DNA of 16,264 nt from Cloacimonetes bacterium UBA4175 (GCA_002379855.1 DFUX01000064.1:5607-21870), one strand, 5' to 3'; numbered from the stretch's first letter, positions 7,080-14,384 are shown. The notes: generated from the letters alone by a model not told the origin. Program-made: numbers and translations.

Positions 7080-7652
7080 TTACTTCGTTCCGGCCTTACC
7101 GGCTTTGATGGTTACTTGTTCGTTTTCGTAGCGGATGCCTTTGCCGTTGTAGTTTTCAGGCGGGCGGCAGGATCTGATCTCAGCGGTAAAGTGCCCGACA
7201 AGCTGTTTGTCGATTCCTTTCACGCGGATGATGCTCTGCAGGTCGCTACGGGTTCCCTTGGAACGGGGCACAGCCTCGGCTTCCACGGTCAATTCTTCAG
7301 GTACCAGCATCACGATGTCGTGAGAATATCCCAGGGAGAGCCTCAACCAGGGTCCCACACGTTCAGCCGAATATCCGGTACCGATCACGTGCAGGGTTTT
7401 CTGATAGCCATCGGTGACTCCTGTAACCATATTTTGCAGCAAGGCGCGGGTCAGTCCGTGAATGGCACGCTGCGATCTGCTTTCGTCAGCCCGTTTCACG
7501 TTCATGACTCCGTCTTGCAACTCCAGGCTCATTCCGGGCAACAGGGTATAGCTAAGCTCGCCCAGTTTGCCTTTGACTTTGACTACGCCGTCTTTGACTT
7601 CCACATTGGTTCCGGCGGGGAATTTGATGGGGGCTTTACCTATTCGTGACAT
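7080..7652 (-). CDS. rplF: 50S ribosomal protein L6 (uL6), with a short internal insertion
   Basis: L6 lies near the sarcin-ricin loop and the factor-binding site. It begins MSRIGKAPIKFPAGTNVEV and has two L6 domains, ending in VKGIDKQLVGHFTAEIRSCR then RPPENYNGKGIRYENE. At 190 residues it is about 13 longer than E. coli L6. Most of the excess is a polar stretch of about 10 residues in the second domain (roughly 127-139, VPRSKGTRSD) ahead of the conserved VKGIDKQ strand. The ATG follows a G-rich site (AGGGGG). It lies between rpsH and rplR. Confidence 0.97.
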   Translation of the reverse strand: MSRIGKAPIKFPAGTNVEVKDGVVKVKGKLGELSYTLLPGMSLELQDGVMNVKRADESRSQRAIHGLTRALLQNMVTGVTDGYQKTLHVIGTGYSAERVGPWLRLSLGYSHDIVMLVPEELTVEAEAVPRSKGTRSDLQSIIRVKGIDKQLVGHFTAEIRSCRPPENYNGKGIRYENEQVTIKAGKAGTK

Positions 7653-7661
7653 TCTTTCCCC

Positions 7662-8075
7662 CTACCAGACCTTGCAGATGTATTCGCCGCCAACGCGTTT
7701 GAGCCTGGCGTCGCGATCCACCATCACACCCTGTGAGGTGGAAATGATGGCGCAGCCAGTGTTGTTATACACGCTGGGGATGTTTTCTGCCCGGACATAG
7801 ACACGGCGTCCGGGTTTGGATACCCTGGTGATACCCTGCATGACTGGATCTCCGGCGTTGGTATAACGCAGGATCACCAGCAGTCTTTTATAGTTTACTT
7901 TATGTTCCGGATCTTTCTCGAGAACCTGGGCACTATTCACAAAATTCTCTGCAGCGAGGATCTTCACCACCGACTCGATGAGTTTGCTGTGGTTCACAAT
8001 CACCTGCGTATGTCCGGCACGATATGCATTGCGGATCTTGGTCAATGCATCAGCTATCGGATCGCTTACGCTCAT
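7662..8075 (-). CDS. rpsH: 30S ribosomal protein S8 (uS8)
   Basis: S8 is a primary binder of the 16S central domain and in E. coli represses the spc operon through a site near rplE. The 137 residues start MSVSDPIADALTKIRNAYRA and contain RVSKPGRRVYVRAENIPSVY and ISTSQGVMVDRDARL, ending GGEYICKVW. The ATG has GGAGG 5 nt upstream. It follows rpsN as in most bacteria. I did not find an obvious copy of the S8 target site in the upstream mRNA by eye. Confidence 0.97.
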   Translation of the reverse strand: MSVSDPIADALTKIRNAYRAGHTQVIVNHSKLIESVVKILAAENFVNSAQVLEKDPEHKVNYKRLLVILRYTNAGDPVMQGITRVSKPGRRVYVRAENIPSVYNNTGCAIISTSQGVMVDRDARLKRVGGEYICKVW

Positions 8076-8088
8076 TCATTCCTCCATT

Positions 8089-8274
8089 TTACCAGCTGGC
8101 TCTGGTCACTCCGGGGATCTGGCCCGCGGAGGCGTATTTGCGGAAACAAAGGCGGCACATGCCAAAATCACGCATGTAGGCGCGGGGTCTTCCGCAGATC
8201 ATGCAGCGGTTATATTTTCTAACCTTGAACTTAGGTGTTCTTTGCTGTTTCAGTATAAGGGATTTCTTTGCCAT
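8089..8274 (-). CDS. rpsN: 30S ribosomal protein S14, short zinc-binding type (uS14)
   Basis: This 61-residue S14 is the short, zinc-containing kind, with C24-x-x-C27 and C40-x-x-C43 around RCMICGRPRAYMRDFGMCRL. The longer cysteine-free type of about 90-100 residues is not used here. S14 sits in the 30S head. The ending GQIPGVTRASW is typical. AAGGAG precedes the ATG directly after the rplE stop. In the same genome region S4 has lost its zinc site and L36 keeps its own. Confidence 0.97.
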   Translation of the reverse strand: MAKKSLILKQQRTPKFKVRKYNRCMICGRPRAYMRDFGMCRLCFRKYASAGQIPGVTRASW

Positions 8275-8283
8275 TTATACTCC

Positions 8284-8829
8284 TTACTCGTTGCGCTTGA
8301 ATGGCATGCCAAGCTCTTTGAGGAGCTGGCGGCACTCGTCGTCGCTGTGGGCGGTGGTGACGATGGCTATATTCAGGCCGCGGATGGCATCCACTTTATC
8401 ATATTCGATTTCCGGAAACACGGTCTGTTCCTTGAGGCCAAAGGAATAGTTTCCTCTGCCGTCGAAGGAATCAGCCGGAATGCCGTGGAAGTCGCGCAGG
8501 CGGGGGATCACGATCGAGATCAGCCTGTCCAGAAATTCATACATCACTTCACCGCGCAGGGTGACCTTGCAGCCGATCGGCATGCCCTGGCGCAGCTTGA
8601 AGTTGGATATGGATTTGCGGGCTTTGGTCACGATCGCCTTGCGGCCGGTGATCTGCTCCATGTCCTTCACTGCATTGTCCAGGATGGCCTTGTTTTGGGT
8701 GGCGCTTCCGACACCCATGCTCACCACGATTTTTACCAGACGCGGCACCTGATGCGGATTCTTGTAGGAAAAGCCCTTTTGCAAGGCAGGGACGACTGTT
8801 TTCTGATAATGTTCTTTCAAACGGTTCAT
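8284..8829 (-). CDS. rplE: 50S ribosomal protein L5 (uL5)
   Basis: L5 binds 5S rRNA and contacts the P-site tRNA and S13 across the subunit interface. The 181 residues match the family length (179 in E. coli). Motifs are PRLVKIVVSMGVGSA (29-43), ITGRKAIVTKARKSISNFKL and RQGMPIGCKVTLRGEVMYEF, with DFHGIPADSFDGRGNYSFGL and NIAIVTTAHSDDE near the end. AGGAG precedes the ATG. It is placed between rplX and rpsN as usual. Confidence 0.97.
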   Translation of the reverse strand: MNRLKEHYQKTVVPALQKGFSYKNPHQVPRLVKIVVSMGVGSATQNKAILDNAVKDMEQITGRKAIVTKARKSISNFKLRQGMPIGCKVTLRGEVMYEFLDRLISIVIPRLRDFHGIPADSFDGRGNYSFGLKEQTVFPEIEYDKVDAIRGLNIAIVTTAHSDDECRQLLKELGMPFKRNE

Positions 8830-8840
8830 CTTCGTCTCTC

Positions 8841-9158
8841 CTACAGCTCGTCGCCAGACTTTTTGCAGACGCGGACGCGGGTTCCCGCACGATCCACGAA
8901 CACAGGTTTGCTGACCGTATTCAGTTTTTCGTTGAACAGCATCACGTTGGAGGCGTGCACAGGGGCTTCCTTGTTCACTATCCCGCCCTGCGGATTCTTC
9001 TGCGAGGGCTTGGTATGCTTTTTGATCATATGTACTTTTTCCACGATGACCCGGTTGGTTTTCGGATACGCTTTCAGGACTCGGCCTTTGCGGCCTCTGT
9101 CTTCCCCAGATATCACAATGACCAGATCACCTTTTTTGAGTTTCAGTTTATCGGACAT
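8841..9158 (-). CDS. rplX: 50S ribosomal protein L24 (uL24)
   Basis: L24 starts large-subunit assembly and lies beside the exit of the peptide tunnel. The KOW motif is at about 8-27 (KKGDLVIVISGEDRGRKGRV), followed by KKHTKPSQKNPQGGIVNKEA and the loop typical of bacterial L24. Two ATGs stand in tandem; AGGAG lies 2 nt before the first and 5 nt before the second, so I use the second (105 residues). The Shine-Dalgarno overlaps the rplN stop. The first ATG at 9161 would add one residue. Confidence 0.96.
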   Translation of the reverse strand: MSDKLKLKKGDLVIVISGEDRGRKGRVLKAYPKTNRVIVEKVHMIKKHTKPSQKNPQGGIVNKEAPVHASNVMLFNEKLNTVSKPVFVDRAGTRVRVCKKSGDEL

Positions 9159-9166
9159 CATCTCTC

Positions 9167-9535
9167 CTACAACACTTCCGGTGCCAGGGACACTATCTTC
9201 ATATATTGGGCTTCGCGCAGTTCGCGGGCCACGGGTCCGAAGATACGGGTTCCCTTGGGATCGAGCTTTTCATCGATAATCACGGCGGCGTTATCCGCAA
9301 AACGGATATAGGTGCCATCACCCCTGCGAATCTCTTTCGCGGTGCGGACTATCACGGCTCTTTCCACGCTGCCTTTCTTCACTTTGCCGCCGGGTGAGGC
9401 GGATTTTATCGCAACAACTATAACGTCGCCGACGGAGGCGTATTTACGTTTGGTGCCGCCAAGCACTTTGATACACATGGCTTTCTTGGCACCGGAGTTA
9501 TCGGCGATATTCAATATCGTTTGGGCTTGAATCAT
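9167..9535 (-). CDS. rplN: 50S ribosomal protein L14 (uL14)
   Basis: L14 contacts 16S rRNA at an intersubunit bridge and is the docking site of the silencing factor RsfS. The 122 residues equal the usual length. Motifs: MIQAQTILNIADNSGAKKAM at the start, the GDVIVVAIKSASPGGKVKKG strand, then YIRFADNAAVIIDEKLDPKG, and FGPVARELREAQYMKIVSLA at the end. GGGAG precedes the ATG by 7 nt. It follows rpsQ as in the standard order. Confidence 0.97.
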   Translation of the reverse strand: MIQAQTILNIADNSGAKKAMCIKVLGGTKRKYASVGDVIVVAIKSASPGGKVKKGSVERAVIVRTAKEIRRGDGTYIRFADNAAVIIDEKLDPKGTRIFGPVARELREAQYMKIVSLAPEVL

Positions 9536-9547
9536 TCCAAAACTCCC

Positions 9548-9802
9548 TTATTTGCTTCTTTCCACAATCTTATGCAGAATCCAGCGTTTACGCGCGCTCA
9601 TGGGACGTGCCTCAGCTATCTGGACCACGTCTCCTTCATGGGCGTCATTCTTCTCGTCGTGCGCCATAAACTTCTTATGACTGCGCACGGTTTTCTTATA
9701 TAATGGATGGATGTACTGGCGTTGGACTCTCACGACGATGGTCTTGTCGCTCTTGTCGCTCACCACCACTCCTTGCTTGATTACTTTGCGGGTTTGTGCC
9801 AC
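9548..9802 (-). CDS. rpsQ: 30S ribosomal protein S17 (uS17)
   Basis: S17 is an OB-fold protein that binds 16S rRNA early in assembly. The 84 residues match E. coli in length, with QGVVVSDKSDKTIVVRVQRQ, then HPLYKKTVRSHKKFMAHDE and DVVQIAEARPMSARKRWILH. The start codon is GTG; GAGG overlaps the end of rpmC upstream, and the family N-terminus supports this choice. It sits between rpmC and rplN. Confidence 0.96.
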   Translation of the reverse strand: MAQTRKVIKQGVVVSDKSDKTIVVRVQRQYIHPLYKKTVRSHKKFMAHDEKNDAHEGDVVQIAEARPMSARKRWILHKIVERSK

Positions 9803-9805
9803 GAT

Positions 9806-10006
9806 TTACCTCACTGCCTTTTGCTCTTTTTCTTTGATGATGGTGTTGATGCGGGCGATTTCCCTGCGGGCTTCGCGCAGCCTGTCCACCCTGTCCAGCA
9901 GGTTTTTGGACTTTTGGAAGCGCAGGTTGAAGAGATCCACCCGCAACTCCTCGAGCCGGGCATGAAGCTGATCAATCGTCATTTCACGAATCTCATCGGT
10001 TTTCAT
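9806..10006 (-). CDS. rpmC: 50S ribosomal protein L29 (uL29)
   Basis: A 66-residue, mostly helical protein (a two-helix hairpin in the family). It begins MKTDEIREMTIDQLHARLEE and continues LRVDLFNLRFQKSKNLLDRV, then REARREIARINTIIKEKE. L29 lies at the tunnel exit beside L23 and is near the docking site of trigger factor and SRP. The ATG overlaps the rplP stop (ATGA). GAAGGAGT upstream, inside rplP, is the ribosome-binding site. Confidence 0.96.
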   Translation of the reverse strand: MKTDEIREMTIDQLHARLEELRVDLFNLRFQKSKNLLDRVDRLREARREIARINTIIKEKEQKAVR

Positions 10007-10422
10007 AATTCCACTCCTTCGCGGGCAATCACCCTGGTCTTGATGGGCAATTTTTGGGCAGCGAGACGCATGGCTTCTTTGGCTATCTTCACATCCACGC
10101 CCTCAAGTTCGAACAGGATGCGGCCGGGACGAACCACTGCCACCCAGTATTCGGGAGCGCCTTTGCCTTTTCCCATGCGGGTTTCGGCTGGTTTCTTGGT
10201 GATGGGCTTGTCCGGGAAAATCCGGATCCACACTTTTCCCACGCGCTTCATGTGGCGTGTGATCGCGATACGCGCGGCTTCTATCTGTCTGCTGGTGATA
10301 AAGGCGTCTTCCAGGGCGATCAATCCATAATCACCGAAATCCACATTGCAGCCAGTCCAGGACAGACCGTTTCGTCTGCCTTTCATCACCTTGCGGTGTC
10401 TTACTTTTTTTGGTGCTAACAT
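10003..10422 (-). CDS. rplP: 50S ribosomal protein L16 (uL16)
   Basis: L16 organises the A-site side of the large subunit and is needed late in assembly. I start at the ATG giving MLAPKKVRHRKVMKGRRNGL, 139 residues (136 in E. coli). An upstream in-frame extension of 14 residues overlaps rpsC and is not in the family, and AGGAG lies 8 nt before the chosen ATG. Conserved motifs are RQIEAARIAITRHMKRVGKV, then WIRIFPDKPITKKPAETRMG and KGKGAPEYWVAVV. Its stop overlaps the rpmC start. Confidence 0.97.
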   Translation of the reverse strand: MLAPKKVRHRKVMKGRRNGLSWTGCNVDFGDYGLIALEDAFITSRQIEAARIAITRHMKRVGKVWIRIFPDKPITKKPAETRMGKGKGAPEYWVAVVRPGRILFELEGVDVKIAKEAMRLAAQKLPIKTRVIAREGVEL

Positions 10423-10433
10423 TGATCTTTCTC

Positions 10434-11081
10434 CTAATTCAGGATGTCGCCCTTGTAGATCCACACCTTGATGCCGATAACGCCATAGGTGGTATTGGCT
10501 TCCACGATGGCATAATCGATGTCGGCACGCAGGGTATGGAGCGGGGTGCGACCCTGTTTATAGCGTTCGGTGCGGGCGATCTCAGCTCCGCCGAGGCGGC
10601 CGGATACCTGCACTTTCACGCCCTGGGCTCCTTCCTTCATCACGTTGCGCATGGCCATCTTCATGGCCCGGCGGAAGGAAACGCGCTCTTCCAGTTGACG
10701 AGCGATCTCCAGCCCCACCAAGTGGGAATCGAGCCAAAGCTTTTCGATCTGCTCGATGTTGATGGAAACCGTGATCGGGTTCACTCTGTTTTTATTGATC
10801 AGCACATTTATCTCGTTACGCAGGCGGTCGATATCCTCGCCTTTCTTTCCGATAACCAGGCCCGGACGGGCGGTGTGGATATCTATCGTGATTGAGCTGG
10901 TCTTGCGTGAGATCCTCACTTTGGAGACCATTTTCTGATCCAGTCGCTTATGGATGTATCTGCGTATCTTGATATCTTCCTGCAGCAGATCCACATAGTT
11001 GGAACCCTGAGCAAACCAGATTGATTCAGTGTCCTTGTTCACGCCGAGACGGTACAGGATGGGGTTGATTTTTTGTCCCAA
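10434..11081 (-). CDS. rpsC: 30S ribosomal protein S3 (uS3)
   Basis: S3 forms the mRNA entry channel with S4 and S5 and contributes to mRNA helicase activity. The 215 residues carry the type II KH domain with its GxxG loop (GLVIGKKGEDI, 74-84) and the C-terminal domain GRLGGAEIARTERYKQGRTP (161-180), ending KVWIYKGDILN. The basic tail of E. coli S3 is absent, as in many bacteria. The start is TTG with AGGAGG 6 nt upstream; MGQKINP is the family start, so no other codon is plausible. Confidence 0.97.
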   Translation of the reverse strand: MGQKINPILYRLGVNKDTESIWFAQGSNYVDLLQEDIKIRRYIHKRLDQKMVSKVRISRKTSSITIDIHTARPGLVIGKKGEDIDRLRNEINVLINKNRVNPITVSINIEQIEKLWLDSHLVGLEIARQLEERVSFRRAMKMAMRNVMKEGAQGVKVQVSGRLGGAEIARTERYKQGRTPLHTLRADIDYAIVEANTTYGVIGIKVWIYKGDILN

Positions 11082-11091
11082 GGTATTCCTC

Positions 11092-11430
11092 CTATTCTAT
11101 GGTTTGGATTTCCAGGCTGATGTGGCAGGTCTGTTTGCGGATCATAAAGGCTCTGCCATGAGCTCTGGGCATATAACGTTTCATCTGGGGGCCTTCATCT
11201 GCCGTGGCATAGGTCACATACATCTGGTTCAGATCGACCTTGGGTTCCTTGACCCTGGCATTGGCGATGGCAGATTCCAGCAGTTTATTGATCACGACTG
11301 CGGCGCGGCGGTGTGAAAAGCGCAGCAGTTTTTGAGCTTCCGTCACCCGTTTGTAGCGGATGGTGTCCAGCACCAGGCGCGCCTTGCGAGCTGAACCGCG
11401 GGTAAAACTAAGTTTGGCTTTTGCTTCCAT
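11092..11430 (-). CDS. rplV: 50S ribosomal protein L22 (uL22)
   Basis: L22 lines the peptide exit tunnel with an extended beta-hairpin loop that faces the L4 loop. The 112 residues are of normal length (110 in E. coli). The loop region, about 78-101 (DEGPQMKRYMPRAHGRAF and following), has the standard length, so L22 looks unaltered even though its partner L4 has lost its loop. The N-terminus FTRGSARKARLVLDTIRYKR and the helix NKLLESAIANA are typical. AGGAG precedes the ATG. Confidence 0.97.
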   Translation of the reverse strand: MEAKAKLSFTRGSARKARLVLDTIRYKRVTEAQKLLRFSHRRAAVVINKLLESAIANARVKEPKVDLNQMYVTYATADEGPQMKRYMPRAHGRAFMIRKQTCHISLEIQTIE

Positions 11431-11440
11431 TCTCTATCTC

Positions 11441-11722
11441 CTATCTACCCTTGGCTACTTTTTTCTTGTCTTTGTGGCCACGGTATGTGCGGGTGGGCGA
11501 AAACTCACCCAGCTTGTGGCCAACCATGTTTTCGGTCACATACACCGGCACAAATTTATGTCCGTTGTGCACCGAGAAAGTGTGTCCGATAAAAGAGGGG
11601 ATGATCATCGAACGGCGGGACCAGGTCTTGATCACGGATTTCTTGTTTTCGCTGTTCAGCAATTCCACTTTCTTCAGGAGATGACCATCAACGAAGGGGC
11701 CTTTTTTGATTGAACGTGCCAT
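11441..11722 (-). CDS. rpsS: 30S ribosomal protein S19 (uS19)
   Basis: S19 lies in the 30S head next to S13 and contacts the large subunit. The 93 residues start MARSIKKGPFVDGHLLKKVE and contain TWSRRSMIIPSFIGHTFSVH, then NGHKFVPVYVTENMVGHKLG and EFSPTRTYRGH, all family hallmarks. GGAGAGG precedes the ATG after the rplB stop. It sits between rplB and rplV as expected. Confidence 0.97.
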   Translation of the reverse strand: MARSIKKGPFVDGHLLKKVELLNSENKKSVIKTWSRRSMIIPSFIGHTFSVHNGHKFVPVYVTENMVGHKLGEFSPTRTYRGHKDKKKVAKGR

Positions 11723-11735
11723 TTATTTCCTCTCC

Positions 11736-12566
11736 TTATCTCTTCTTGACCGCTTTCACGATGTAGTTATCGGAGTATTTGCGGGTTTTGCGGGTCTTGC
11801 CGCCCTTGGCAGGCTTGCCCCAGGGGGACACGGGATGGCGTCCGCCGGAGGATTTTCCTTCTCCGCCGCCCATGGGGTGGTCCACAGGGTTCATCGCCAC
11901 GCCGCGAACGGTGGGACGGATTCCCAGCCAGCGCTTGCGGCCGGCTTTGCCGATCTTGATCAGGCTGTGATCCAGGTTGCTCACCTGGCCGATGGTGGCC
12001 ATGCATTCCTTGCGGATCAGATGCACGTCGTTGGAGGGCATCTTCACATGCACATAATCGCCGTCTTTGGCAACGACCTGTCCAAAAGCTCCTGCGGAAC
12101 GGGCGATCTGCCCGCCGCGGCCTTTTTTGAGCTCGATGTTGTGCACGGTGGAGCCCAAAGGAATCTTTTCCAGGGGGATGGCATTGCCCAACGCGATCTC
12201 GGCTTCCGGGCCTGACATCACTTTGGATCCCACGGTCAGGCCGTCGGGAGCGATGATATAGCGCTTTTCGCCATCCAGATAGTGCAGCAGGGCGATGCGG
12301 GCGGTACGGTTGGGATCGTATTCGATGCTGGCAACCTTGGCTGGAACGCCAAACTTGTCGCGCTTGAAATCTATAATGCGATAGTGCCTGCGATGTCCGC
12401 CGCCGCGATGGCGGCAGGTGATGCGGCCCATGTTGTTGCGGCCGCCGGATTTTTTCAGCGGCTTCAGCAGCGATTTCTCTGGTCTGTCGGTTGTGATCTC
12501 GGTGAAGGTGTAACCCGTGCGGAAACGCAGGGAAGGAGTGGTGGGTTTATATTTCTTAATTGCCAT
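11736..12566 (-). CDS. rplB: 50S ribosomal protein L2 (uL2)
   Basis: L2 is a primary 23S rRNA binder near the peptidyl-transferase centre and forms an intersubunit bridge. The 276 residues hold SGGRNNMGRITCRHRGGGHR (40-59), IEYDPNRTARIALLHYLDGE, and the C-terminal MNPVDHPMGGGEGKSSGGRH stretch. The histidine in DHP matches the E. coli residue implicated in peptidyl transfer. The end of the protein (YSDNYIVKAVKKR) is somewhat unlike the usual FIVRRR-type tail. AGGAG precedes the ATG. Confidence 0.97.
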   Translation of the reverse strand: MAIKKYKPTTPSLRFRTGYTFTEITTDRPEKSLLKPLKKSGGRNNMGRITCRHRGGGHRRHYRIIDFKRDKFGVPAKVASIEYDPNRTARIALLHYLDGEKRYIIAPDGLTVGSKVMSGPEAEIALGNAIPLEKIPLGSTVHNIELKKGRGGQIARSAGAFGQVVAKDGDYVHVKMPSNDVHLIRKECMATIGQVSNLDHSLIKIGKAGRKRWLGIRPTVRGVAMNPVDHPMGGGEGKSSGGRHPVSPWGKPAKGGKTRKTRKYSDNYIVKAVKKR

Positions 12567-12577
12567 GTTCTACTCCT

Positions 12578-12865
12578 TTAAACCTCAAAATCGGCTATCT
12601 TGTCGCCGCTGCGCAGGGTTACGATCGCCTTTTTCCAATCGGGGCGCTTGCCGGAATACTTACCCAGGCGTTTCGGTTTGCCTATCATGCGGATCGTATT
12701 CACATTCAGCACCTTGACCGAAAAGATGTGTTCGATTGCTTTCTTGATCTCTATTTTATTGGCGTTGATGCTCACCTTGAAAGTATAGGTGTTGTTTCCA
12801 CTCACCTGGCCTTCGCTTTTTTCGGTGATCACCGGCGCGATTACGATATTACGCGGATGTATCAT
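12578..12865 (-). CDS. rplW: 50S ribosomal protein L23 (uL23)
   Basis: L23 lies at the tunnel exit and is the main docking site for trigger factor and SRP. The 95 residues start MIHPRNIVIAPVITEKSEGQ and contain KVSINANKIEIKKAIEHIFS, VKVLNVNTIRM and the loop KPKRLGKYSGKRPDWKKAIV, of ordinary length. Its ATG overlaps the rplD stop (ATGA), so translation of the two is probably coupled. Confidence 0.97.
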   Translation of the reverse strand: MIHPRNIVIAPVITEKSEGQVSGNNTYTFKVSINANKIEIKKAIEHIFSVKVLNVNTIRMIGKPKRLGKYSGKRPDWKKAIVTLRSGDKIADFEV

Positions 12866-13410
12866 GAGCTGAATACCTCCTCAACCTTTTGTAGAGCGTC
12901 CTGGGTCATGATGATGTAGCTGCTTTTGAGGACTTCGTAGGCATACAGGCCATCGGCTCTGTCGGTCATCACGTCGGGCAGGTTGGTGAACGACTTCACC
13001 GTCGGCACATGGTGGCCATCGGTCACGACGAGCTTGCGACCTTTTTCGGGTGCGATCTTGCCCAGCAGTTCCAGGGCCTTTTTGGTGTTGGGTTTATCAA
13101 AGTTAAAAGACTCCACGATAAAGATGCGGCCTTCGCGGGCGCGGTCGGTGAGGGCGACCTTGAGGGCCATGCGCTTCTTGGTGCGGGGAATCGGGCGATA
13201 CCAGTCCTTGGGCAAAATGGCGAATGCTCTGCCGCCGTGTACGCGGACAGGTGTGCGGCGTGAGCCCTGGCGCTGGTTGGCCAGATACATGGTGACCACT
13301 TCGTTCAGCAAAACCTTTGGCGCGTTCACGTCCACGTCAAAGACGCTGGCCGGCAGTTCTATCTCTTCCAGGCGTTCGCCGAGTGAATTGAATTTTATTG
13401 CTTTTACCAT
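12862..13410 (-). CDS. rplD: 50S ribosomal protein L4 (uL4) lacking its exit-tunnel loop
   Basis: L4 binds 23S rRNA domain I and helps start 50S assembly. The N-terminal part (LLNEVVTMYLANQRQG, 34-49) and the C-terminal part (ALTDRAREGRIFIVESFNFD, 86-105; MTQDALQKVEEVF at the end) are normal, but the protein has only 182 residues against about 200-210. RQG (47-49) runs straight into SRRTPVRVHGG (50-60). In E. coli, as I recall its sequence, 29 residues stand between these points (about 43-71, including GKKPWRQKGTGRARSG). They are the extended loop that narrows the peptide tunnel, with K63, a known erythromycin-resistance site. The reading frame is intact, so this is a clean in-frame loss. Its stop overlaps rplW. 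Confidence 0.95.
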   Translation of the reverse strand: MVKAIKFNSLGERLEEIELPASVFDVDVNAPKVLLNEVVTMYLANQRQGSRRTPVRVHGGRAFAILPKDWYRPIPRTKKRMALKVALTDRAREGRIFIVESFNFDKPNTKKALELLGKIAPEKGRKLVVTDGHHVPTVKSFTNLPDVMTDRADGLYAYEVLKSSYIIMTQDALQKVEEVFSS

Positions 13411-13422
13411 CTCAGCTACCCC

Positions 13423-14055
13423 TTAATGTTCCTTGTGAATGGTGACCAGGGAATTGCGGTGTCCGGGGACGGCGCCTTTCACCATGATCAAACCTTGTTC
13501 CGCGTCCACTTGCACAACCCGCAGGTGGCGCACTGATACACGGGCGTTGCCGTGCTGCCCGGGCAGTTTCGTACCCTTGAAGATGCGGGAAGGCTGGGCG
13601 CACTGGCCAATGGAGCCGGGACCGCGGAAGGATTCGTGCACTCCGTGTGACTGCATGAATCCGGCAAAGCCGTGGCGTTTCATCACGCCGGTGAAGCCGC
13701 GTCCCTTGGATTTGGAGATCACGGTCACTGTCTCGTTGGCGGCAAACATATCAACTTTGATTTCCGCGCCCACTTCGTAGTCGCTTATCACCTGATCGTA
13801 GGAAGGGCGGAATTCGCGCAGATAGCGGTAGGCGGGGCTGCCGTATTTTTTGAAATGGCCCATCAGGGGACGGGTGACGTGTTTTTCGGTGATCTTTTCA
13901 AAACCCAGTTGCAAAGCCTCGTAGCCATGGTCTTCCAGGGTGCGTTTGCATACCACCTGGCAGGGGCCGGCTTTGATCACTGTGACAGGAATTACCTTGC
14001 CATTGGGATCGAAGATCTGGGTCATGCCAATTTTCTTTCCAATCAATCCTAACAT
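13423..14055 (-). CDS. rplC: 50S ribosomal protein L3 (uL3)
   Basis: L3 is an early 23S rRNA binder whose long loop approaches the peptidyl-transferase centre. I start at the ATG giving MLGLIGKKIGMTQIFDPNGK (210 residues), with AGAGG 6 nt upstream. A TTG two codons earlier abuts the Shine-Dalgarno and is unlikely. Loop motifs are SKGRGFTGVMKRHGF, HGVHESFRGPGSIGQ and KGTKLPGQHGNARVSV, where Q in PGQHG matches the residue methylated in E. coli L3. The gene starts just after the rpsJ stop. Confidence 0.97.
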   Translation of the reverse strand: MLGLIGKKIGMTQIFDPNGKVIPVTVIKAGPCQVVCKRTLEDHGYEALQLGFEKITEKHVTRPLMGHFKKYGSPAYRYLREFRPSYDQVISDYEVGAEIKVDMFAANETVTVISKSKGRGFTGVMKRHGFAGFMQSHGVHESFRGPGSIGQCAQPSRIFKGTKLPGQHGNARVSVRHLRVVQVDAEQGLIMVKGAVPGHRNSLVTIHKEH

Positions 14056-14057
14056 GA

Positions 14058-14384
14058 TCAACCTCTCGTGTTAGCCTTGATTTCCACATGCACGCCAGCG
14101 GGCAGGCTCAGCTTTTTGAGGGCGTTGGTGGTCTGCTGCGTGGGGTTCATGATGTCGATCAGCCGCTTGTGCACAAGCATCTGGAACTGATCTTGGGATT
14201 TCTTATCCACATGAGGCGAGCGCAGGATCGTATAAAGCGTCTTGTTTGTGGGAAGCGGAATGGGGCCAATGACTTTGGCGCCAGTGTTTCGCGTGCTTTT
14301 CACAATTTCTGCCACAGATTGATCCAGCAGACGGTGGTCGTATGCCTTCAGCTTGATGCGGATTCTGTTTTCGAGTTTACTCAC
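14058..14384 (-). CDS. rpsJ: 30S ribosomal protein S10 (uS10)
   Basis: S10 is a 30S head protein that also acts with NusB in transcription antitermination. The 108 residues from a GTG start (MSKLENRIRIKLKAYDHRLL) match the family; GGAGG lies 5 nt upstream. An earlier in-frame GTG at 14396 would add four residues and include the Shine-Dalgarno itself, so it is rejected. Conserved core: GPIPLPTNKTLYTILRSPHV (40-59), then DKKSQDQFQM. It heads the 30-gene run. A small upstream ORF overlaps its start by 8 nt. Confidence 0.96.
   Translation of the reverse strand: MSKLENRIRIKLKAYDHRLLDQSVAEIVKSTRNTGAKVIGPIPLPTNKTLYTILRSPHVDKKSQDQFQMLVHKRLIDIMNPTQQTTNALKKLSLPAGVHVEIKANTRG

Noticed and set aside
7978..9279. 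A 433-codon open frame on the plus strand opposite rpsH, rpsN, rplE and rplX
   Set aside because: It lies wholly antisense to four certain ribosomal genes, has no family features, and similar antisense frames occur throughout the operon. It comes from codon composition of the real genes.
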